Assembly: GCA_016218045.1 (NCBI GenBank)
Contig: JACRFB010000014.1
Span: 33,356 to 97,355 of the forward strand
Direction of reading: 5' to 3'
DNA: 64,000 bases
Source of the DNA: Ignavibacteriota bacterium
Lineage (GTDB): Bacteria; Bacteroidota; Ignavibacteria; SZUA-365
The notes under the pieces were generated by a model. It made no database searches, was not told the origin of the DNA, and was given only the letters and a program-made list of their open reading frames with translations. Positions 8,227 through 16,866 of the stretch are shown one piece after another. How positions within the stretch are numbered: the first letter of the stretch is position 1; every line of letters begins with the position of its first letter. A program made the position numbers and the translations under genes.

Positions 8227-9891
8227 TTACCCTTTCTTATTCTTTGATTTGCCTTTGCCTTTGGACTTGCCCGCCTTCTTGGTCTCTTTTTCCTTGGTGG
8301 CCGTGAAACGCGAGGAGACGTCGCCCAGCGTCGTCCGAATCGTGTCGTGCCACGCTGTGGCGGGCGACCCGCTGCTGGGGTAGAGGTCCGGAACCATCAG
8401 CGCCACATCGTAGCGGTACACCTTCTTGTCGCCGATCTGCTGCACGGATATTTCGCGGAGGTTCGTGGTGCCGATCGAACTCGAGAACGAGGGGATGCTC
8501 GGACGTGTGACGGAGAATCCGACCACCGATATGTTGCCGTCGGCGTCGGGTTTCATCTCGTTGATCCAGATGTTGCGCAGGCCGCCCGCGGCGCGCGCGA
8601 GTGTGTCGAGCGCGTCGGAGTATTTCTCGGAGTTCATGAGCAGCGTGTCGAGCGTGTTGGTCGCCGCGACCAGCGACGACGAGCGCTCTTCGAGCTCGTT
8701 GATCTGCGCGACGATGGCGCGCTGCTCGTTGATCTGCTTCCGCTCGTAGTTGAGCTGCGCCTGCTCGGTGCGGATGCGCTCCTGTTTCTGCAGACTCATG
8801 ATCGTCAGGCCCGTTGCCGCGACAAAGAGCAGCACCAGCAGCAGCAGACCGTGCCACGCGAGCTTGGCCTTCTTCTGTTCCTCGCGGATGCGCGACGGAA
8901 TCAGGTTGATTTTGTAGAAGTGCGGATTCTTCGGCTGCAACTGCTGCCATGCCACCGAAATGGGGACGGCGTAACGCGGCAGTTCACGCGCGAGTGCCTC
9001 GTTGGGTCCGTGACTCACACGCAGACGCGCGAGGGAGTGGAACACCAGCCCGGGATCGTTCTCGAGCATCTCCTCCTTCAGTCCGATCTCCTCGGCGTAT
9101 CCCGAGAGCACCACCGCGTCGGCCTTCGAGTAGCCCGCGTTTTCGGCGGCGAGTTCGAGGCGGTTGTTGAGCATCGTCACATAGTCGCGGTCGTTCGCGC
9201 CCTGCTGTATCGGCGGTGCGATGTAGACGAGATCGTATCCGCGCATGATGAAGAGCTTGGTCTCGTCCTTCGCGACGTGTACGATGTGGACGATCGAATC
9301 GTCGCGGAAACGGAAGTGTACACGCACGAGATTGACGATCGCGATGTCGGCGCTGGTCACGAAGTTGATGCGCGTGCTCCGGCGCGAGGCGCCATGCGGC
9401 AGGGCGAACACTTCGAGGAGCGGGGAGTTCTCGATGCGGGCCGACGCCACGATACCCGTCTTGCCGATGCGCTCGTACGAGATCTGATCCTTGCCCAGCT
9501 CGAGGTTGAGCGAGTGTTGCACCTCGGAGAGCAGGTGGCTGATCACCTTTTTGGGCGAATCTTTCGGATCACTCGTCGTGAGAAACGTACGGATGTTGTG
9601 ATCGCCGAGACTGACGGCCACGGTCGCGCCGGGAATGTAATGACCCGAGAGGAAATCCTTCACGGCGGTGTAGTCCATCTCGTCGCCGTCGCCCATGTCG
9701 GCGCGGTCGAAGGGATTGGCTCCGCCGTCATCCTTCTCGTGTGTCACATGCTGCTGCACGGGTATCGGCATCGACGCGACGTCGAGCACGTGCAGGTTCT
9801 TCCCTTCGCGGCCGACGGCAGCGAGGCGCAGCAGATCGCCCTCGATGGAGAGGCCGATGCAAACGTCGTCCGATTTGTGTGATGGCTTCAT
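8227..9891 (-). CDS. PilM-PilN fusion protein (pilus alignment complex)
   Basis: The N-terminal about 340 residues look like a divergent actin-fold PilM/FtsA-type domain (start CIGLSIEGDLLRLAAV, later VVLSGYAEEIGL). At about residue 347 the text changes to YKINLIPSRIREEQKK followed by a transmembrane helix (about 366-386) and a coiled coil, which is the hallmark of PilN (the INLLP motif that normally binds PilM). The periplasmic part ends in a Lys-rich tail. In canonical systems PilM and PilN are separate and dock through this exact motif; here they appear fused. It is followed five bases later by the PilO/PilP-like gene. Confidence 0.75.
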   Translation of the reverse strand: MKPSHKSDDVCIGLSIEGDLLRLAAVGREGKNLHVLDVASMPIPVQQHVTHEKDDGGANPFDRADMGDGDEMDYTAVKDFLSGHYIPGATVAVSLGDHNIRTFLTTSDPKDSPKKVISHLLSEVQHSLNLELGKDQISYERIGKTGIVASARIENSPLLEVFALPHGASRRSTRINFVTSADIAIVNLVRVHFRFRDDSIVHIVHVAKDETKLFIMRGYDLVYIAPPIQQGANDRDYVTMLNNRLELAAENAGYSKADAVVLSGYAEEIGLKEEMLENDPGLVFHSLARLRVSHGPNEALARELPRYAVPISVAWQQLQPKNPHFYKINLIPSRIREEQKKAKLAWHGLLLLVLLFVAATGLTIMSLQKQERIRTEQAQLNYERKQINEQRAIVAQINELEERSSSLVAATNTLDTLLMNSEKYSDALDTLARAAGGLRNIWINEMKPDADGNISVVGFSVTRPSIPSFSSSIGTTNLREISVQQIGDKKVYRYDVALMVPDLYPSSGSPATAWHDTIRTTLGDVSSRFTATKEKETKKAGKSKGKGKSKNKKG

Positions 9892-9909
9892 ATGCGTCGC
9901 TTCCGCGTG

Positions 9910-11214
9910 TTATTTCATGCCCAGCAATTGCTGCATGCGTTTTTTGTTGTTGGCGTGGTTCAACGCCTCTTCGATGCTGATCTTCCCGAGCCCGACGATG
10001 CGTTTGAGGTCCTGCTCCATCGTGTGCATTCCAAGGGCCTGGCCCTCGTTGATCATCTGGTAGATTTCGCCGGTGTTCCCGTTCTTGATTGCGGAGCGCA
10101 CGGAGGGGGTCACGACAAGCACTTCCGTGGCGAGGGCGCGCTTTCCGTCGATGGTCGGCACGAGCTTCTGCGACACGACGCAGCGGAGCACGTCGGCAAG
10201 ACGGTTGCGCACGCGGTCCTGCTCGATGGGCGGCACTTCGCCGACAACACGGTCGATGCTCTCCGTCGCCGACGAGGTGTGCAGGGTTGAAAACACTTTG
10301 TGACCGGAATCTGTGATTTCGAGCGCCGACATGATCGTCTCAGGATCACGCATTTCACCGATCACCACGATGTCCGGATCCTGGCGCAGCGCCTGCACGG
10401 TGCCGTCCTTGAACGACATCACGTCGCGGCCCACTTCGCGGTGGCGGACGACGGAACGCTTCGGCGTGTGCACGTATTCGATCGGCGCGCCGATGATGAT
10501 GATGTGGGACGGCACGCTCGAATTGTTCGCGTCGATGATCGCGTCCAGCGTGGTGCTCTTTCCGGATCCGGTGATGCCGGTGATCAGAATCAGTCCTTCC
10601 TTCGTGTGCTGCAGATTCACGATCCGCGTCACGTTGATGTGGAAGTTGTAACTCTCGTAGGGGCGGATCTTCGCGTTGATCGCGCGCATGTTCATGGCGG
10701 GCGAGTCGAGATCGAAGTACGCGGTTCCGCGGTAACGGTGCAGCTCCTCGCCCACCCGCGCCTGATACGAAAAATCCAGGTTGCGGTTGTTGATGAGTGT
10801 CAGCCGCTGCTTCGGCGTCACCACGGCCTGGATCAGCACGTCGCAGAGCGGCGAAGGAAGCGACGGCAGATCCTCCATCGGCTTCTTGTCGCCGTGAACA
10901 CGCATCCAGATCTTTCCGTTTGTGCCGAGACTGCCGAGGTCGATGTCGGATGCCTCGATCTCGCGCATGCGCAGGAGAATACCCTCGTAGAACATGCGCA
11001 GGAGCTGTATCGCGCGGTCGTCCTGCGTCTCCAGTTTTTTCGCGAGCCATTCCTGCTTTTCGACACCGAACAGGTGATGCGGCAAATCCTTCGAGATGTA
11101 CTGCATCACGGCCATCGCGTTTTGCACCAGACTCTGCGGCAATGCTGCGTGTCCGTTTCCGTTGACATTCGACGTGGCGGCGACGGCGGGGGCGGCTGTT
11201 TCAGGGGAATGCAT
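9910..11214 (-). CDS. pilT: PilT-like pilus ATPase with altered Asp box
   Basis: AAA+ secretion ATPase that would depolymerise the pilus. It has an N-terminal extension (about 80 residues), Walker A GITGSGKST near residue 217, Walker B IVVIGEMRD, the His box STLHTSSA, and AIKNGNTGEIYQMI, which corresponds to the PilT AIRNLIRE region. The Asp box, normally EDPIE(F/Y)VH, reads GAPIEYVH, so two conserved acidic residues are missing. I start at the ATG at 11212-11214; the frame stays open to a TTG at 11295, but those residues look non-family. It precedes the PilM-PilN gene by 18 bases. Confidence 0.85.
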   Translation of the reverse strand: MHSPETAAPAVAATSNVNGNGHAALPQSLVQNAMAVMQYISKDLPHHLFGVEKQEWLAKKLETQDDRAIQLLRMFYEGILLRMREIEASDIDLGSLGTNGKIWMRVHGDKKPMEDLPSLPSPLCDVLIQAVVTPKQRLTLINNRNLDFSYQARVGEELHRYRGTAYFDLDSPAMNMRAINAKIRPYESYNFHINVTRIVNLQHTKEGLILITGITGSGKSTTLDAIIDANNSSVPSHIIIIGAPIEYVHTPKRSVVRHREVGRDVMSFKDGTVQALRQDPDIVVIGEMRDPETIMSALEITDSGHKVFSTLHTSSATESIDRVVGEVPPIEQDRVRNRLADVLRCVVSQKLVPTIDGKRALATEVLVVTPSVRSAIKNGNTGEIYQMINEGQALGMHTMEQDLKRIVGLGKISIEEALNHANNKKRMQQLLGMK

Positions 11215-11435
11215 GTATCTGGTAGCGGTATTAGTGGTTACACCTGTGTGTGCGGGGCCTTGTGAGACTCTTTGGTCCTCAACATCCTCCAACAATTAGG
11301 CCAATCTGAAATCCGGTTTTATGTCCAAACGAAACAAAGGTTTAAGGTGAGGAGCTGTGTAAGTGGAGGGGTGTTGGTGAAAAATTTGCAATTTTGTATG
11401 TCTTGTTTACAAAGGCATTCGGGGACGGATACGCG

Positions 11436-11464
11436 AAAAGGCGGACCGGTACATCCGGCCCGCC
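11436..11464 (-). terminator. Rho-independent terminator of pilB
   Basis: The stem 11440-11449 pairs with 11455-11464 (9 of 10 bp, loop of 5), followed on the minus strand by TTTT. It lies about 55 bases after the pilB stop, separating pilC-pilB from the pilT operon. Confidence 0.6.
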
Positions 11465-11519
11465 TGGAATGTCTGTGTTTGACGTGTGTTGTGTGGAGGA
11501 TATAGCCGGTCCGGGGGGA

Positions 11520-13322
11520 TCAGCTTTCCTCCTCCATCGTGGCGGCCACAACTTCGGCGATACATGTCACACCTTCCTTCACGCGTTCACGCGCGGATCC
11601 GCGCAGGGTGAGCATGCCCTCGCTGACGGCGATGGAGCGGACCAGATCCTCGTTGATTTCTTCGCCGGACTCGAAGATTGCCCGTCGCACGGCGGACGAG
11701 AAGTAGAGCGATTCGTGGATCGCGGCGCGGCCGCGGTACCCGCCCATGCAGCTCGGGCAGCCGACAGGTTCGTAGAATGTCGTCGTTTCGATTTCCTCCT
11801 CCGTGAAGCCCGCGCTCAGCGCTTCGGCCACATCGAGTTTGTCGGCGGGACGTTTGCACTTCGGACAGAGCCGGCGCACAAGGCGCTGCGCCACGATCAG
11901 GTTGATCGCGTACGCGATGAGGAAGGGCTCGATGCCCATTTTAAAGAGTCGGGTCACCGCGCTGGGCGCGTCGTTGGTGTGCAGCGTCGAGAAGGTGAGA
12001 TGGCCCGTATTCGCGAGCTTGATCGCGATGTCGGCCGTCATCTTGTCGCGCATTTCACCCACCATCACGATGTCGGGATCATGGCGCAGAATCGCGCGGA
12101 TGGCCTGTTCGAAGTTGGTGCGTGGTCCGATCTTGATCTGCCGCGCGCCGGCGATCACGTACTCGACGGGATCCTCGACCGTGAGCACGTTCACCTGCGG
12201 GCTGATCACCGCGTACAGAGCCGCGACAAGTGTCGTGCTCTTTCCGCTTCCGGTCGGACCAGTCAGAATCACCATGCCCTGCGGTTTGCGGATGGCCTTG
12301 TTGAACCACTCGTAGGCCTTCTCCTGGAAACCGATCTTGCGTATGTCGGTGATGACCTTGCGGCTGTCGAGAACGCGGATGACGACGCTCTCGTATTTCA
12401 TCGTGTATTCGCTTCCTACGATCGGCAGCACCGACACGCGGAATCGGATGATGGTGTTGTCGATCTGTCGCTGTATGTACCCGTCCTGAGCCGCGTCGCG
12501 CTCGAAGCGGTCGACGCCGCGGCTGCGGTCCTTCACCACCGCGAGCACCGCCTCGGGCCGGCTGCCGTCGATGCGGTTCCATACCCGGAGTTTGCCGTCG
12601 ACACGAAAATGGAATTCGGTGCTGGACAGCCCTGAAGGGAATATGTGAATATCGCTCGCGCCCTGCCGGACGGCTTCCACGAGGCAGCCCTCGAAGAAGT
12701 TGACCAGCATGCTCTTGTTGATTTCCTGATCGAGAGCCGCTTCGTCGATGCCCGATTCGAAATCGGTGTCCTGAATCTCGGCCTCGATGTCCTTGAGACT
12801 CTCGAGGAAGACGTTCTCGCTGCGCAGCAGCCCTTCGATGTGCGGCTGCAGGGCGGTCGAACGCACGAAGTACACTTCGTATTTCCGCGCGCGGAAATAG
12901 TACGCGATACGCGGAAGGTGCTTGTGCGTCGGATCGGCCGCGATGATGATGAGTTTGTCGGACGCCTGCTCGTCGTATTTCCAGGGCAGCGCCTTCGCTT
13001 CGACGAGGTACTGCTTCTGCTGCGGCGTGAGTGTGTCGAGGAGCTGCTTGATGAAGGTCTGGCGGCGCTCGTCCATCGAGCCGTCGTCGAGGCGCAGTTC
13101 CTTGAAGGCGTAGACCTTGGCGACTTCGCTGAATACCGCGTCGTGGTCCACCTTGAACTCCGACACGAGTATCTGCGCAAGACTGCGCTGCCCGCTGCCC
13201 GCCTCGCGCTCCTTGATGGCGATGGCGCGGCTGATCACGTCGGAATCGATCACGCCCTTGTGCAGGAGCGCAAATCCGACTTTGTCGATCAGCTTGGGGG
13301 AACTTGTCGAGGTGAAATCCAT
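11520..13322 (-). CDS. pilB: Type IV pilus assembly ATPase PilB
   Basis: GspE/PilB-type extension ATPase of about 600 residues. The N-terminal domain resembles the MshEN/T2SSE N-domain. The motor domain contains Walker A GPTGSGKST, an intact Asp box TVEDPVEYV, Walker B IVMVGEMRD and the His box STLHTND. The C-terminal zinc site shows two Cys pairs, CPKC and CPSC. I chose the ATG at 13320-13322: AAAGG lies about 6 bases upstream, whereas the open frame to 13340 starts with TTG. It lies 43 bases after pilC and is probably cotranscribed with it. Confidence 0.93.
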   Translation of the reverse strand: MDFTSTSSPKLIDKVGFALLHKGVIDSDVISRAIAIKEREAGSGQRSLAQILVSEFKVDHDAVFSEVAKVYAFKELRLDDGSMDERRQTFIKQLLDTLTPQQKQYLVEAKALPWKYDEQASDKLIIIAADPTHKHLPRIAYYFRARKYEVYFVRSTALQPHIEGLLRSENVFLESLKDIEAEIQDTDFESGIDEAALDQEINKSMLVNFFEGCLVEAVRQGASDIHIFPSGLSSTEFHFRVDGKLRVWNRIDGSRPEAVLAVVKDRSRGVDRFERDAAQDGYIQRQIDNTIIRFRVSVLPIVGSEYTMKYESVVIRVLDSRKVITDIRKIGFQEKAYEWFNKAIRKPQGMVILTGPTGSGKSTTLVAALYAVISPQVNVLTVEDPVEYVIAGARQIKIGPRTNFEQAIRAILRHDPDIVMVGEMRDKMTADIAIKLANTGHLTFSTLHTNDAPSAVTRLFKMGIEPFLIAYAINLIVAQRLVRRLCPKCKRPADKLDVAEALSAGFTEEEIETTTFYEPVGCPSCMGGYRGRAAIHESLYFSSAVRRAIFESGEEINEDLVRSIAVSEGMLTLRGSARERVKEGVTCIAEVVAATMEEES

Positions 13323-13365
13323 CGCCTGCCTTTCGCTCAATCCTCAGGTGTCGTCGTCGTGCGCG

Positions 13366-14835
13366 TCAGTTCGACGTCGTCGTGTTTTCCGCGGCGCGGC
13401 TGCGGCGCGCACGGATGCGCGCCTTCAGTGCGTCGACGGCCCCGCGCACGCCGGCCGTGGCCGGGAGCATCAGCATGAGCATGTCGATGGCGCCCATGCC
13501 GCCGGGGGTCTTCGGCTTGATGATCGATACTTCCGACGACACGACGGTGATGGCAGTCATGACGATCATGATGATGAGCGCCACCCAGAGCTGCATAAAA
13601 TCCACTACCGATTTGAGCCGGTACGTGGTTTCGCGCTCGTAAAAGTTGGCGAGCTGCAGGGCGGTTTCACGAACCATACCCGTCTCGGAGCCCGCGTGGT
13701 ATCGCGAGAGGGCGGTTTTGGTGAATACACCCGAGGCCTCGAGCGATTCGTGAAGACCCTTGCCGTGTTTGAGCATCATCGGTATGGTGGTGCTCTTGAT
13801 CTGATGTTCGAAGTATGTGTTGCCCGTGGCTTCGGCCGCGGTTTTGATGACGTCGATGTTTTCGCCGGATCCGCTGTAGAGCGAGTAGAACACGCGCGAG
13901 AAGACCTCGATGCAGGTCTTGTGTATCAGCGATCCCAGCACGGGTATCTGCATCTTTGTCTTGTCCAGCCATTGTCGGCCCTTGGGATTGAGGTACACGG
14001 CGACACAGCCGGCCACGGAGCCGATCAGGAAAAGTATGAACCACACGATGTTCGCCACGAGCCAGTCGCTCATCTTCAGGGTCTGTTCCGTCATCGGCGG
14101 AAGTTCGATGCCGTACTTGAGGAACATGCGCGCCGTTTCGGGGAAAATGTACGCGACGTAGAAAATGACAGCGAGGATGAGCAGGACGAGGGTGATCATC
14201 GGCATCATCATCGCGCTTTTCATGCTCTTCTTGAATTCCATGTTGCGCTCGAGGAACTTCGCCGTCGAGTCGTACATCTCGGCCATCGCGCCGCTCTTCG
14301 AGGCGAGTCCGAGCATCTTCGACGTGAACTTTCCGAAAACGCCTTCATACTTCGCGAAGACACGCTCGGTTTCCTTGCCCTGGCGTAGATCGTTGTTTAT
14401 GTCGCGCAGCGCCTCGCGAAGCACACGGTTGTCGATGTCATTCGACAGCAGCGCCAGCACTTCGTTGAACGGGAGTTTTTCCCGCAGCAGTTCGGCGCTC
14501 AGACGCACAAAGGTGATCAGATCCGTTGTGGGCGGCTTGCCGGAGGCCTCGCGCAACCGCTTGCGCACATAGTGCACCTTGAAACCCATGCCGGTCAGAC
14601 CGGTGATGACCTCCTCTTTCGAGAACGCCTTCTGCTCGCCCGTGATCGGCTTGTCGGTCCCTTTCTGGACCTTGTACAGGAAGGTCGCGCGCTTCTCGAG
14701 CTTGCTTACCTTGAACGGGCGTCCCTTCGAAAGTTCCTGGATCTTCTTCCGGGCTTCCCCTGCATTCGAAGCGGAGATGTTACCCTGCACCGTCTTGCCT
14801 GACGGAACCGCACCTGTAAATCTGAATTCGGGCAT
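13366..14835 (-). CDS. pilC: Type IV pilus inner-membrane platform protein PilC
   Basis: Inner-membrane platform (T2SF family) on which PilB and PilT act. Two T2SF repeats are visible (roughly residues 120-245 and 325-450), each followed by hydrophobic segments (ALIIMIVMTAITVV near the end). It is about 489 residues, longer than the usual 400, because of an N-terminal extension starting MPEFRFTGAVPSGKTVQG, a known PilC-type beginning, and a basic C-terminal tail. The ATG at 14833-14835 is the first ATG in frame; the open frame to 14898 begins with TTG. Upstream lies the pilin pair, downstream pilB. Confidence 0.92.
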   Translation of the reverse strand: MPEFRFTGAVPSGKTVQGNISASNAGEARKKIQELSKGRPFKVSKLEKRATFLYKVQKGTDKPITGEQKAFSKEEVITGLTGMGFKVHYVRKRLREASGKPPTTDLITFVRLSAELLREKLPFNEVLALLSNDIDNRVLREALRDINNDLRQGKETERVFAKYEGVFGKFTSKMLGLASKSGAMAEMYDSTAKFLERNMEFKKSMKSAMMMPMITLVLLILAVIFYVAYIFPETARMFLKYGIELPPMTEQTLKMSDWLVANIVWFILFLIGSVAGCVAVYLNPKGRQWLDKTKMQIPVLGSLIHKTCIEVFSRVFYSLYSGSGENIDVIKTAAEATGNTYFEHQIKSTTIPMMLKHGKGLHESLEASGVFTKTALSRYHAGSETGMVRETALQLANFYERETTYRLKSVVDFMQLWVALIIMIVMTAITVVSSEVSIIKPKTPGGMGAIDMLMLMLPATAGVRGAVDALKARIRARRSRAAENTTTSN

Positions 14836-15046
14836 TTGCGTGTTTCTGTGCTGTGTGGTGATACTCTGGACACTCTCTTCATCCAAACATCGCGCCAAGA
14901 GACAAGGCCGTGCATGTAAGATGCTGTTTTATATCAATATAGAGCGGTTAGCGCGGTGGGGATACGCGAGGTTCTTGAAAAGATTTCATGTTCCTGCCCG
15001 CGTTTTTTCGCAGTTTGTTCAGAACTGTATTCCTCCCAGGGGGAAC

Positions 15047-15080
15047 AAAAAAAAGCCGCCGTCCTGGAAGGGACGGCGGC
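15047..15080 (-). terminator. Strong rho-independent terminator of the first pilin gene
   Basis: Perfect 10-bp GC-rich stem (15055-15064 with 15071-15080), 6-base loop, followed on the minus strand by a run of eight T (complement of 15047-15054). It lies about 47 bases after the pilin stop. Confidence 0.9.
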
Positions 15081-15126
15081 TTTACGGATTCTTGTATGCT
15101 GCTGCCTGCGGGGCAGAGCGGATTTT

Positions 15127-15513
15127 TTACCAGCCTGCGAAGACGGGATCGTCGATGTCGCCGGGGTTCACTGTCACTGTCACGGTCGCGCCGGAGACGG
15201 TGGCGGAGGTGCCGACGATGTCCGCGGTCTGGTCGGCCGGGGTCACGGTGTAGGTGCCGTTGATGTTGACACCGGAAGCGTCCATGCCGAGATCTTCGAG
15301 TGTGCAACCGTCGAAGCTGTTGCCGCCGCCGCCGAGAAGAGCCGGCTTACGATAGAAGCCCTGTGCGGCCGCTGCGAGGCGCAGACAGTCCTGAGTCACT
15401 GCATCCTTGTTTGCGTTGTCCGCGTTTGTTCCGAAGATGTTGATACCAACGACCACCGCGATGCCGACGATGATGACGCCGAGGACGATGAGAAGCAACT
15501 GCTGGGTACCCAT
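15127..15513 (-). CDS. Pilin-like protein with non-canonical N-terminus (paralog 1)
   Basis: A 128-residue protein starting MGTQQLLLIVLGVIIVGIAV, one long hydrophobic helix as in type IV pilins, then a globular part with DCLRLAAAAQGFYRK and a Gly-rich loop, ending DPVFAGW. It has the size, position and architecture of a major pilin but lacks a charged leader and the Glu5 that follows the cleavage site in normal prepilins; the only candidate cleavage is after Gly2. A perfect TAGGAGGT ribosome-binding site precedes the ATG and a strong terminator follows, consistent with high expression. It is a paralog of the gene at 16241. I infer it is a pilus subunit. Confidence 0.8.
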   Translation of the reverse strand: MGTQQLLLIVLGVIIVGIAVVVGINIFGTNADNANKDAVTQDCLRLAAAAQGFYRKPALLGGGGNSFDGCTLEDLGMDASGVNINGTYTVTPADQTADIVGTSATVSGATVTVTVNPGDIDDPVFAGW

Positions 15514-15602
15514 AAAAACCTCCTAAAGAAGAGTGATGGTGATGAGGATTGAGTGTGAGTGTGTGTCGCGAAAATTCTCTGTTTCCTGATGCCGAAGTAC
15601 TG

Positions 15603-15886
15603 CGTACAAACTTAAAGCGCTATTCTTTCAACGGTCTGAATCTTGTATTACACGTTTGTTAATCTGCGGGTGTTCTGTGTGGCGTGTTTCTGTGTGTCGA
15701 TGTTACGTGTACAAATTTACAGGGTCTATCTTGCAGCGATCTGAATCTTGTATTACACGTTTGTTAATCTGCGGGTGTTCTGTGTGGCGTGTTTCTGTGT
15801 GTCGATGTTACGTGTACAAATTTACAGGGTCTATCTGTCAGCGATCTGAATCCTGTATTACACGTCTGTTATTCTGCACGGGCCTC
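15603..15886. repeat. 105-base tandem direct repeats upstream of pilin 1
   Basis: The word TCTGAATC(T/C)TGTATTACACG recurs at 15635, 15740 and 15845, an exact period of 105 bases. The first interval is nearly identical to the second; the third copy decays after about 40 bases, and a degenerate copy precedes the first. The array is immediately upstream of the pilin 1 leader and may carry regulatory sites or duplicated promoters. The words ACAAACGTGTAA inside it recur, inverted, upstream of pilin 2 (16789-16800). Confidence 0.85.
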
Positions 15887-16160
15887 TTTTCAGGCGCATT
15901 ATCCGTACGTCGATCGTAGAGGTAGCAAGGTACGTGCTCTGTCTGGCGGGGAGCTGAAGCCCGCATTACGAGCGTGTTATCCGATTTATGCTCCCGTATA
16001 TGTATGTATGATGTGTCACAAAGACACGAACGCGAACCTTCCGGGGCTGCATGTCGACGCGGCGCGTTCTGCGCGCCGTGTGTACACAACGCCCGCAGCG
16101 GACCGCTTCCGCGAAGCGCCGGGGCGATGCTTCATGTGTGGTGGCCGGTATATACAAGAA

Positions 16161-16185
16161 GCGGGGCTTCAGTCTGAAGCCCCGC
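16161..16185 (-). terminator. Terminator of the second pilin gene
   Basis: Perfect 11-bp stem (16161-16171 with 16175-16185) with a 3-base loop, followed on the minus strand by TTCTTG. It lies about 56 bases after the pilin 2 stop. Confidence 0.7.
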
Positions 16186-16240
16186 CGCAGTGGGAAAACA
16201 TGAATTGTGCTGAACCCTGTGTACCGGGGCCGTGGAATGC

Positions 16241-16651
16241 TCAGTCGCCCCAGCCGGTCATGACGGGATCCTCGATGTCGCCGACATACACGGTGATCTC
16301 GACCGTCGCACCGGGATTGGTGTTCGAGTATCCGGTGATCACACAGTAATCGCCAGCCGAACCGTCGACGGAGAAGGTGCCGTTGTCGTTTTCGCCGATG
16401 CCGGAACCGTTGTCTGGCATGCCGCAGTCGAAGATATCGATGTTTTCAAAACTGTTGCCGCCGCCGCCGAACATGCCCGGCTTGCGGTAGTATCCCTGTG
16501 CCGCCGCGGCGAGTTTCATGCAGTCCTGGGTGATGGCATCACGATTTGCGGACTCCATTCCGCGGATGAAACTCGGGATGGTGCCAACGATGATGGCAAT
16601 GCCGACAATGATAAAACCAAGGACGATATATAGGATCTGTTGTGTACCCAT
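16241..16651 (-). CDS. Pilin-like protein with non-canonical N-terminus (paralog 2)
   Basis: A 136-residue paralog of the gene at 15127: MGTQQILYIVLGFIIVGIAI start, then DCMKLAAAAQGYYRK, the same Gly-rich loop GGGGNSFE, and a closing GDIEDPVMTGWGD. Like its partner it has no canonical prepilin leader and no Glu5. Three cysteines in the globular part could form a disulfide loop. It has its own terminator, so the two pilins are probably separate transcripts that can be expressed differently. A GGAGAG ribosome-binding site lies upstream. Confidence 0.8.
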   Translation of the reverse strand: MGTQQILYIVLGFIIVGIAIIVGTIPSFIRGMESANRDAITQDCMKLAAAAQGYYRKPGMFGGGGNSFENIDIFDCGMPDNGSGIGENDNGTFSVDGSAGDYCVITGYSNTNPGATVEITVYVGDIEDPVMTGWGD

Positions 16652-16775
16652 GTGTTCTCTCCGCGCCTGACTGCACCAGTTCGGTTATTAGTATTCTCTC
16701 TTGTTATGCAGTTCTGGAATAAGGAGTCCGAGCCAATGACTCCTGCGAAAGTACAAACCGTACCTTACGCCCATC

Positions 16776-16800
16776 TTACACGCGTATTACAAACGTGTAA
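16776..16800. promoter_or_regulatory. Inverted repeat TTACACG-N11-CGTGTAA, possible operator
   Basis: A 7-bp perfect inverted repeat spaced 11 bases lies between pilin 2 and the histidine kinase gene. The half-site ACGTGTAA also occurs inside the 105-base repeats upstream of pilin 1, so it could be a shared regulator site, perhaps for the neighbouring OmpR-type regulator. Inference only. Confidence 0.35.
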
Positions 16801-16866
16801 GAGGTGAAGTAATCGATGAAAGTCGTGCGTATAGGCGGATACAGACGGCTGCGCCTTCGGCGAAAA

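Larger units (their letters stand above)
15514..16240. other. 727-base gap between the two pilin genes
   Basis: The gap holds, in plus coordinates, the RBS/leader of pilin 1 (to about 15600), a 105-base direct repeat array (about 15600-15886), a hairpin without T-run at 16057-16081, and the terminator of pilin 2 at 16161-16185. I see no gene that I would support; an 87-codon open frame at 15656-15919 is only the translated repeat. The remainder (15890-16050) shows no recognisable feature. Confidence 0.6.

Noticed and set aside
8347..9882. A 511-codon plus-strand open frame over the PilM-PilN gene
   Set aside because: Shadow frame of the fusion gene: no RBS, no recognisable domain, and the opposite strand has clear pilus motifs.
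14880..14900. Sigma-54-like boxes before pilC (TTGGCGCG-N4-TTGGA), and weaker ones near 16720 before pilin 2 and near 11290 before pilT
   Set aside because: The -24 boxes are good but the invariant GC of the -12 element is missing in all three, so I do not list them as promoters.
15656..15919. An 87-codon plus-strand frame over the 105-base repeats, giving two identical 35-residue Cys-rich units
   Set aside because: It exists only because the repeat period is divisible by three; no start signal or other support for translation.
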